NCBI GenBank assembly: GCA_002339015.1
Contig: DDJC01000050.1
Location: 56,763 to 73,347, forward strand
Length of the DNA: 16,585 nt
Direction of reading: 5' to 3'
DNA from: Burkholderiales bacterium UBA1834
GTDB lineage: Bacteria > Pseudomonadota > Gammaproteobacteria > Burkholderiales > Burkholderiaceae_C
Part shown: positions 1-6,022 of the stretch, one piece after another
How positions within the stretch are numbered: the stretch's first letter is position 1
Layout: each line of letters begins with the position of its first letter
Program-made: the position numbers and the translations under genes
Notes under the pieces: generated by a model
The model's database searches: none
What the model saw: the letters and a program-made list of their open reading frames with translations, nothing else
Told to the model about the DNA's origin: nothing

Positions 1-227
1 CCCGCCGTGCCATCGACAGCCGTAACGCCCCAGGTGGCCAGCAGGCGATCACCGGCATGGGCAGAGTCGGCCGACCACAGCGCGGCACCGGCCATCAGCA
101 CTGCACCCGCCTGCCAGGCCAGGCGTCGCTTGGCAGACGTCAGCAGGCGCGCGGACGCGGCACTTGCCACGGGCGATGAGACGGGATCATGATCCGCCTG
201 GCGGCAGGGGTGATACGGCTTGGTCAT
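1..227 (-). CDS. N-terminal part of an exported DUF3034-like protein (cut by left edge)
   Basis: Only the first 75 codons are present; the gene continues beyond the left edge. The ATG at 227-225 opens a hydrophilic, partly basic leader of about 38 residues, then a hydrophobic stretch (QAGAVLMAGAALWSA) ending in a likely signal-peptidase I site after SAHA. The mature protein would begin GDRLLATWGVTAVDGTAG. That opening resembles the start of DUF3034 proteins, which are exported proteins of unknown function in proteobacteria, possibly outer-membrane barrels. The match is from memory and rests on about 20 residues. The gene diverges from the truncated haemoglobin gene across a 147-bp spacer, in which I see no convincing promoter. 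The leader before the hydrophobic core is unusually long, so a later start is possible, although no in-frame ATG precedes the core. Confidence 0.6.
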   Translation of the reverse strand, partial: MTKPYHPCRQADHDPVSSPVASAASARLLTSAKRRLAWQAGAVLMAGAALWSADSAHAGDRLLATWGVTAVDGTA

Positions 228-374
228 GGCTGGATCCCATCGAGGAAAGGGTCACTCAATCGAGTCGGAATGCACAAACAACCGCTGTCCGGCCCCCTAT
301 TGCTGGAATCATCATCGGCACATCCCCGCGAAAATTGATGACGACGACGACAGCCAAAGCTCACGGAGAACGTC

Positions 375-836
375 ATGCCTCTTCGCTCTGTCAATCACCT
401 GCTTTCGCTACGCGCCTTGCTGGCCGCCTCCCTGGCCACCTTGCTGTGGACCACCGGTTGCTCGACCACCTACCGTGCGGACGTCCCGCTCTACAAGCAG
501 CTCGGCGGGCCGGACCACATCAGGGCGTTCACCGGCAAGGCCCTGAGCCGGGTGGCAGCCGACCCTGTCGCCGGCCGCAGCTTCAAAGGCATCAAGATGC
601 CCTTCCTGATCGACAGCGTGGGCAACTACATCTGCAAGGTGGCTGACGGCCCCTGCGTGTACGAGGGCCAGGACATGCAGAAATCCCATGCCGACCTGAA
701 CCTGGGCGGCTCCGAATTCGACGTCCTGGTACAAGCGCTGCGTGAAGAGATGGACGCTGCCGGTGTGCCTAACGGTGCCAAGAACGAACTGCTGCGACGC
801 CTGGCGCCCAGCCGCAGCGAGATCGTCACCCACTGA
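375..836 (+). CDS. Exported lipoprotein group 1 truncated haemoglobin
   Basis: The product has 153 residues. A GGAG ribosome-binding site at 365-368 lies 6 nt before the ATG. The N terminus is a lipoprotein signal peptide: a basic start, a hydrophobic stretch, and the lipobox TTGC with Cys29 as lipidation site. The globin part starts at about residue 39 (LYKQLGG, typical of group 1 truncated globins) and contains GPCVYEGQDM followed by the proximal haem-ligand His105 in SHADLN. The C-terminal GVPNGAKNELLRRLAP is also family-typical. Such proteins bind haem and O2 or NO. The signal places this one in the periplasm or on a membrane face rather than in the cytosol. By ungapped comparison with mycobacterial HbN, helix B position 10, usually Tyr, is Leu57. 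Cys87 and Cys94 could form a disulfide. The gene is followed after 108 bp by the cupredoxin gene, probably co-transcribed. Confidence 0.85.
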   Translation: MPLRSVNHLLSLRALLAASLATLLWTTGCSTTYRADVPLYKQLGGPDHIRAFTGKALSRVAADPVAGRSFKGIKMPFLIDSVGNYICKVADGPCVYEGQDMQKSHADLNLGGSEFDVLVQALREEMDAAGVPNGAKNELLRRLAPSRSEIVTH

Positions 837-944
837 GCTGGCGAACACAAGCCACCACACCCGCGCCATGTCCCTGCGTCAATGCTGCTGCCTCAGGTCC
901 TTCACAGCGCTCTCATGCAGAAGTCTTGCACCAATGGAATCGCC

Positions 945-1544
945 ATGAACATCGCTGCCCACCTGTCCACATCGGTCCGCCTGTCGATCAGCACCCTGGC
1001 CCTGGCCTGCACCGCCGCCCTGGCAGACCCGCAGACCATCAACGTGGTGGATGCATCGGGACAGCCCATCGCATCGGCCGCCGTGTCGGTGATCGTCAAA
1101 GGGGGCAAGACCACCGCCCCGGCAGGCACTTCCGCGGACATGGTCCAGAAAAACCGCCGCTTCGCCCCCACTGTGCTGCCCGTGCAGACCGGCACGGCCG
1201 TGAACTTTCCGAACCTGGACACGGTGCGCCACCATGTCTACTCGTTTTCGCCGGCGCGCAAGTTCGAGATCAAGCTGTACGCGGGCACGCCAGCCGCACC
1301 CATCGTGTTCGACAAGCCCGGCACGGCCACGCTGGGCTGCAACATCCACGACACCATGGTCGGCTACATCCATGTGGTCGATACGCCCTACTTCGGCGCC
1401 ACCGATGCCGCCGGCAAGGTAAGCATCGACCTGCCGGCCGGCGAGCACAAGGCGCATGTGTGGTATCCCGCCATGGGCGAGGCCACCCCGCCTGTCGAAC
1501 TGCCGCTCAGGACCGGCGCACCGGTCACCCTGCGGATGAAGTGA
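945..1544 (+). CDS. Periplasmic cupredoxin-like protein (often annotated methylamine utilization protein)
   Basis: The chosen ATG at 945 gives 199 residues starting directly with a signal peptide (MNIAAHLSTSVRLSIS..., cleavage after ALA near residue 27). GGA at 936-938 lies 6 nt upstream. An earlier in-frame start at 882 would put 21 extra residues before the signal peptide and is less likely. The mature protein begins with a beta-rich stretch (INVVDASGQPI) and carries a plausible type 1 copper site: His96 or His97 in RHHVYSF, then Cys132, His135 and Met138 in GCNIHDTM. That order and spacing match plastocyanin-like folds. The C-terminal part (about 150-199) looks like a small beta-sandwich of the carboxypeptidase-regulatory type. 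Its role is unknown; electron transfer or copper binding in the periplasm is an inference. The family name 'methylamine utilization protein' is by similarity only, and no methylamine genes are seen here. It probably belongs with the upstream globin. Confidence 0.75.
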   Translation: MNIAAHLSTSVRLSISTLALACTAALADPQTINVVDASGQPIASAAVSVIVKGGKTTAPAGTSADMVQKNRRFAPTVLPVQTGTAVNFPNLDTVRHHVYSFSPARKFEIKLYAGTPAAPIVFDKPGTATLGCNIHDTMVGYIHVVDTPYFGATDAAGKVSIDLPAGEHKAHVWYPAMGEATPPVELPLRTGAPVTLRMK

Positions 1545-2528
1545 TCAGCCCAGGTCCCTCAAGGCCAGGGTGATCGCCAGCACCACGCGGGCCTGTGCGG
1601 GCGTGAGCCGCCCGGCCACCGGCCAGGTGTCGTCCGGCCTGGATTCAACGCCACCGCGCGCCACGCGCGAGCCGCGCCACACCACCACCCCGGCACGGCG
1701 TGCCCTGAGCAGGGCTGGCTCCAGGTCGCGGTGCCAGGTGCCGTGGCCCGTACAGGCCACGACCAGGCCGCGCAAGCGGCGAGCGTCAGAGGCGGTCCAG
1801 GCCGCCAGCATGGCATCGACCAAAGCGCCATCCGCATCGGCGTGGCTGGTGATGATCTCCACACGCGGCAACTGATCCAGCGCCCCCATCGCAGGCAGCC
1901 ATTGCCCCCGCGGCGGCACCCAGAGGGCATCCGGCGTTGCCACCACCTGCCCATCAGCCACCTGCGCCAACGGCAAGGCGCCGCCGCCATCGAAAGCGTC
2001 GATGTGCCAGCTGTGCACCTTGCGCACATCCGTGCCGCTCCAGACCTGCCCGTGCAGCACGGCCACGACACCCGCCAGCACCTGCGCGGCAGCCCAGCGG
2101 GCCACGCTCACGGCATCGGCCAGGTTGCGAGGGCCATCGGCCTCGGCCGACGACGCGGGGCGCATGGCCGCGGTCAGCACCACCGGCTTGGTCGGCGACA
2201 GCAGCAGATGCAGCAGCCAGGCAGTTTCCTCAAGGGTGTCGCTGCCATGTGTGATCACCACGGCATCCACCTCCGGCCGGGCCAGGGTATCGCTCACGGC
2301 CTGCATCAGTGCGCGCCAGACGGCCCAGCCCATGTCCTTGCTGTCCAGCTGCGCCACCTGCTGCGCCTCGATCGGCTGTCCTGCGAGTGCAGGCACCGCC
2401 GTGACCAGTTCAGCCACGCCAAGTTGCGCAGCCTTGTAGTCCTGGTCAAGCCCTGTGCTGGACAAGCCGGCGATCGTGCCGCCGGTTCCCATCACCACCA
2501 CCACGCCCGAAGCGGCCATGTCATGCAT
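1545..2528 (-). CDS. Divergent L-asparaginase-family protein
   Basis: The product has 327 residues from the ATG at 2528-2526, chosen because GGGAG lies 8 nt upstream. Longer in-frame starts would run into the lexA promoter. The asparaginase fold is recognised by GTGGTIAG (Thr18, the first catalytic Thr), Tyr31, ITHGSDTLEETAWLL (His94 to Leu105), TAAMRP and ADGPRNL. The known reaction of the family is hydrolysis of L-asparagine to aspartate and ammonia. Two key positions differ from E. coli AnsB. The Thr89 equivalent in HGTDT is Ser96, and the Lys162 equivalent, aligned from the nearby NLxxAV anchor, is Ala146. Asp90 is kept as Asp97. Asparaginase activity is therefore uncertain, although many betaproteobacterial members appear similarly divergent. 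There is no signal peptide, so the protein should be cytosolic. Its stop abuts that of the cupredoxin gene. It diverges from lexA and may share that gene's operator region. Confidence 0.85.
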   Translation of the reverse strand: MHDMAASGVVVVMGTGGTIAGLSSTGLDQDYKAAQLGVAELVTAVPALAGQPIEAQQVAQLDSKDMGWAVWRALMQAVSDTLARPEVDAVVITHGSDTLEETAWLLHLLLSPTKPVVLTAAMRPASSAEADGPRNLADAVSVARWAAAQVLAGVVAVLHGQVWSGTDVRKVHSWHIDAFDGGGALPLAQVADGQVVATPDALWVPPRGQWLPAMGALDQLPRVEIITSHADADGALVDAMLAAWTASDARRLRGLVVACTGHGTWHRDLEPALLRARRAGVVVWRGSRVARGGVESRPDDTWPVAGRLTPAQARVVLAITLALRDLG

Positions 2529-2557
2529 CTCGTCGTCTCCCAAATGCCACGAAAGTA

Positions 2558-2573
2558 CTGGACAAAGCAACAG
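2558..2573. promoter_or_regulatory. LexA box 1 (CTG-N10-CAG)
   Basis: CTGGACAAAGCAACAG has the exact CTG-N10-CAG form of the proteobacterial LexA operator. It overlaps the -35 element of the lexA promoter and lies 30 bp upstream of the asparaginase-family start codon. It is a weaker match to the AT-rich core of the E. coli consensus than box 2. Confidence 0.65.
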
Positions 2574-2586
2574 TCCTGTATAGAAT
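2559..2586 (+). promoter_or_regulatory. lexA promoter, sigma-70 type
   Basis: TGGACA at 2559-2564 matches the -35 consensus at five of six positions. TAGAAT at 2581-2586 matches the -10 consensus at five of six. The spacer is 16 bp. Transcription would begin near 2593, leaving a leader of about 18 nt before the lexA ATG at 2611. Both LexA boxes overlap these elements, as expected for an autorepressed promoter. Confidence 0.65.
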
Positions 2587-2591
2587 GACAG
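2576..2591. promoter_or_regulatory. LexA box 2 (CTG-N10-CAG)
   Basis: CTGTATAGAATGACAG is close to the E. coli SOS consensus (CTG, AT-rich 10 bp, CAG). It covers the -10 element of the lexA promoter and lies 18 bp centre-to-centre from box 1, so dimers on the two boxes would sit on similar faces of the helix. The context, directly in front of lexA, makes the call strong. Confidence 0.85.
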
Positions 2592-2610
2592 CAAACCTTC
2601 TGGTGCCGCC

Positions 2611-3327
2611 ATGAACGATAAACCCAAACTTACACCGCGTCAGCAACAGATCTTCGAACTCATCCAGCGTGCCATCGCCAGCACCGGGGCCCCGCCCACG
2701 CGCGCCGAGATCGCGGCCGAGCTGGGGTTTCGTTCGGCCAACGCGGCTGAAGAGCACCTTCAGGCCCTGGCCCGCAAGGGCGTGATCGAACTGGTGGGAG
2801 GCACTTCCCGCGGCATCCGCCTCAAGGCCGGCACCCTGCGCACCGTCAATGAAGCCCGCAAGCGCTCGGCCGATGAGCCCGGTCTGGTCAGCCAGGTGCT
2901 GGGCGGCTTGAGCCTGCCCTTGCCTGGTCTGGAACAGCTGGCGCTTCCCCTGATCGGCCGCGTGGCCGCAGGCAGCCCCATCCTGGCCCAGGAATCCATC
3001 GAGCGCACCTACAACGTCGAGGCCGGCATGTTCGCCAAACGCCCCGACTACCTGCTGCGCGTCAAGGGCATGAGCATGAAGGATGTCGGCATCCTTGATG
3101 GCGATCTGCTGGCCGTGGCACGCACGCGTGAGGCCCGCAATGGCCAGATCGTGGTCGCCCGCCTGGGCGACGAGGTCACCGTCAAGCGTTTTCAGCGCAC
3201 GCCCCAAGGCATCTCCCTGCTGCCGGAGAACCCTGATTTCGAACCCATCGTCGTTCCACCCAACCACCCCGAATTCGAACTGGAAGGGCTGGCGGTGGGC
3301 CTGATACGCAACCACATGCTGCTGTAG
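2611..3327 (+). CDS. lexA: LexA, SOS-response repressor and autoprotease
   Basis: The product has 238 residues, longer than E. coli LexA (202) because of an extended linker between the domains (about residues 72-112). The N-terminal winged helix-turn-helix is clear: LTPRQQQIFELI, then PPTRAEIAAELGF, then the recognition region RSANAAEEHLQALARKG. The C-terminal S24 peptidase domain shows the Ala120-Gly121 self-cleavage bond in GRVAAGSP, catalytic Ser155 in KGMSMKD and catalytic Lys192 in VTVKRF. In the family, RecA filaments on single-stranded DNA trigger self-cleavage, which derepresses DNA-repair genes. The start is set by the promoter and operators just upstream. The ribosome-binding site is weak. 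No recA or recX lies adjacent in the window. Confidence 0.97.
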   Translation: MNDKPKLTPRQQQIFELIQRAIASTGAPPTRAEIAAELGFRSANAAEEHLQALARKGVIELVGGTSRGIRLKAGTLRTVNEARKRSADEPGLVSQVLGGLSLPLPGLEQLALPLIGRVAAGSPILAQESIERTYNVEAGMFAKRPDYLLRVKGMSMKDVGILDGDLLAVARTREARNGQIVVARLGDEVTVKRFQRTPQGISLLPENPDFEPIVVPPNHPEFELEGLAVGLIRNHMLL

Positions 3328-3352
3328 CCCAGGCTGCAACAGCATCCCATCG

Positions 3353-3371
3353 ATGCCCAGGTGGCGGGCAT
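3353..3371 (+). terminator. Possible weak terminator hairpin after lexA
   Basis: ATGCCC (3353-3358) and GGGCAT (3366-3371) form a 6-bp stem with a 7-nt loop, 26 nt after the lexA stop. Only a short T run (TTT, overlapping the stem end) follows, so it is a poor intrinsic terminator. Confidence 0.3.
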
Positions 3372-3468
3372 TTGCTCCCGACCGGCCCTCAGGCCTGCGC
3401 GGAGCGATCCTGAGCATCGATGGTCCTGACGGAATCCTGCCGAACTTCAAGTCTGATCGGAGTTCACC

Positions 3469-3720
3469 ATGATTCATCACTTCGCACGCGCACTGGCTGT
3501 TCGGGAACAAGCTCGCAGCCAGGCACCGGCCACGCAACGCACCCCAGCAGACGGCACCAGCACGGCTTCGGCCGCGGTCATGCCCCTGCAGCCACGGGCC
3601 AGCCGGCTGCGCATCCACCGCGACCCCTCGGATGCCCGCCGCACCGTCATCGCCGGCCGCTTCGCCGATGTCTGCGCCGCACTGGACCGCATGGCCGCCG
3701 AACTCGAAGCCGCAGCCTGA
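3469..3720 (+). CDS. Small uncharacterised protein, 83 residues
   Basis: GGAG lies shortly before the ATG, a good ribosome-binding context. The N-terminal half is rich in Ala, Gln, Arg and Thr and looks disordered. The C-terminal third (RRTVIAGRFADVCAALDRMAAELEAA) is an amphipathic helix-like block that looks more constrained. There is no signal peptide, membrane segment or metal motif. I do not recognise a family. It follows lexA after 141 bp on the same strand but need not be co-transcribed with it. It ends 82 bp before a strong bidirectional terminator that it shares with the convergent pha operon. The ribosome-binding site, and the absence of any better ORF there, support a real gene. Confidence 0.65.
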   Translation: MIHHFARALAVREQARSQAPATQRTPADGTSTASAAVMPLQPRASRLRIHRDPSDARRTVIAGRFADVCAALDRMAAELEAAA

Positions 3721-3802
3721 ACAGCCTGGGCAACCGCTCAAGGGCTTGAGTTCCTCGATGGGGGCCTGAGGTCGCCCACCCCATAGAGCAGCGCCCATGA
3801 AA

Positions 3803-3835
3803 AATCCCCGCCCACCTTTGCGGTGCGCGGGGATT
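3803..3835. terminator. Strong bidirectional intrinsic terminator
   Basis: AATCCCCGC (3803-3811) pairs with GCGGGGATT (3827-3835) in a perfect 9-bp stem, extended inward by CACC/GGTG (3813-3816 with 3822-3825) around a 5-nt loop. On the minus strand a T tract (TTTTTC) follows, which suits the end of the phaCAB transcript. On the plus strand CTTGTTGCTTGTT follows and can end the small-ORF transcript. It lies between two convergent genes, where a shared terminator is expected. Confidence 0.88.
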
Positions 3836-3906
3836 CTTGTTGCTTGTTCAACGCTTCTTGCTGCAAGCGCCACCCACCTGTGACGGCAGGAGCGCCATGC
3901 TCATCG

Positions 3907-4644
3907 TCAGCCCATGTGCAGGCCGCCGTTGATCGAGAAATCAGCGCCCGTGGCAAAGCCAGCTTCGTCGCTGGATACCCAGGACACCATCGAAGCGATT
4001 TCCTCGGGCGTACCCAGGCGCTTGACGGGGATCGTCGCCACGATCTTGTCCAGCACGTCCTGACGGATGGCGCGGACCATGTCCGTACCGATGTAGCCAG
4101 GCGACACCGTGTTGACCGTCACACCCTTGTTGGCCACTTCCTGGGCCAGCGCCATCGTGAAACCGTGCATGCCAGCCTTGGCCGCAGAGTAATTGGTCTG
4201 GCCGAACTGGCCCTTCTCGCCGTTGACCGAGCTGATGTTGACGATGCGTCCCCAGCCACGGTCCACCATGTCATCAATGACCTGCTTGGTCACGTTGAAC
4301 AGGCTGTTGAGGTTGGTGTCCATCACCGCGTCCCAGTCGGCCTTGGTCATCTTGCGGAACATGCCATCGCGCGTGATGCCGGCGTTGTTGACCAGCACGT
4401 CGATCGGGCCGTGCTCGGCGCGGGCCTTCTTGAAGGCCTCGACGGTGGATTCCCAATCCGCCACGTTGCCCACAGAGGCGTAGAAGGTGTAACCCAGGGC
4501 CTTCTGCTCGTCCAGCCACTTCACGTGGTCGCGGCTGGGACCGCAGCCGGCGATGACGATCAGGCCGTCGCGGTGCAGACGCTGGCAGATCGACGTGCCG
4601 ATGCCGCCCATGCCGCCGGTCACGTAAGCCACTTTTTGAGCCAT
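3907..4644 (-). CDS. phaB: Acetoacetyl-CoA reductase PhaB
   Basis: The product has 245 residues and closely resembles Cupriavidus PhaB (246). It is a short-chain dehydrogenase: a nucleotide-binding glycine motif TGGMGGIG (residues 9-16), NNAG (86-89), Asn111, Ser139 in NISSVNGEKGQFGQ, and the Tyr152-x3-Lys156 pair in NYSAAK. The C terminus GADFSINGGLHMG is typical of PhaB. It reduces acetoacetyl-CoA to (R)-3-hydroxybutyryl-CoA, normally with NADPH, and supplies the monomer for PHA synthase. GAGGAG lies 9 nt before the ATG. It is the last gene of phaC-phaA-phaB, separated from phaA by 131 bp without an evident promoter, and the terminator at 3803-3835 closes the operon. Confidence 0.97.
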   Translation of the reverse strand: MAQKVAYVTGGMGGIGTSICQRLHRDGLIVIAGCGPSRDHVKWLDEQKALGYTFYASVGNVADWESTVEAFKKARAEHGPIDVLVNNAGITRDGMFRKMTKADWDAVMDTNLNSLFNVTKQVIDDMVDRGWGRIVNISSVNGEKGQFGQTNYSAAKAGMHGFTMALAQEVANKGVTVNTVSPGYIGTDMVRAIRQDVLDKIVATIPVKRLGTPEEIASMVSWVSSDEAGFATGADFSINGGLHMG

Positions 4645-4775
4645 TTTTGAATACTCCTCGTTGGGGATGTGAATGCTGTCGTTGGTGAAGAAACAAGTTG
4701 CCCGCGTGCGTTGTCAGCGAGTTGGCGCGGGCCACGAAGGACGAAAGAGCAAGATGCTGACCAGGTCTGCCAGGC

Positions 4776-5954
<1,179 letters not shown>

Positions 5955-5977
5955 GGGGTTCTCCTTCAGGGGGTCAA

Positions 5978-6010
5978 GCCTGCCGGCCACTTTGGCCTAC
6001 CTTAGCAGGC
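5978..6010 (-). promoter_or_regulatory. Nested hairpin in the phaC-phaA spacer
   Basis: Read on the transcribed strand, GCCTGC pairs with GCAGGC (6005-6010 with 5978-5983). Inside this stem GGCC pairs with GGCC (5994-5997 with 5985-5988) around AAAGT. It begins 12 nt after the phaC stop and ends about 11 nt before the phaA ribosome-binding site. No T tract follows on the phaC side, so it is not a simple terminator. It could stabilise the phaC end or set the phaC:phaA ratio, which is inference. Confidence 0.45.
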
Positions 6011-6022
6011 ATATCGCAAAAA

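Noticed and set aside
340..351. GAC triplet repeated four times before the globin gene
   Set aside because: Four copies are too few to argue for a phase-variable tract, and they lie outside the coding region and the ribosome-binding site.
926..1573. Plus-strand frame of 215 codons overlapping the cupredoxin gene
   Set aside because: Arg/His/Gly-rich shadow in another frame; the cupredoxin frame has the signal peptide and copper motif.
1731..2588. Plus-strand frame of 285 codons opposite the asparaginase-family gene
   Set aside because: Antisense shadow that also runs through the LexA boxes; no motif.
3737..3750. CTCAAGGGCTTGAG dyad after the small ORF
   Set aside because: A 2-nt loop and no T tract; the strong terminator 50 bp later explains termination.
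2521..3873. Long open frame of 450 codons on the minus strand across lexA
   Set aside because: It is antisense to lexA, whose domains and catalytic residues are clear. Its translation is Gly/Ala/Gln/His-rich with no recognisable domain, as expected from high-GC antisense frames.
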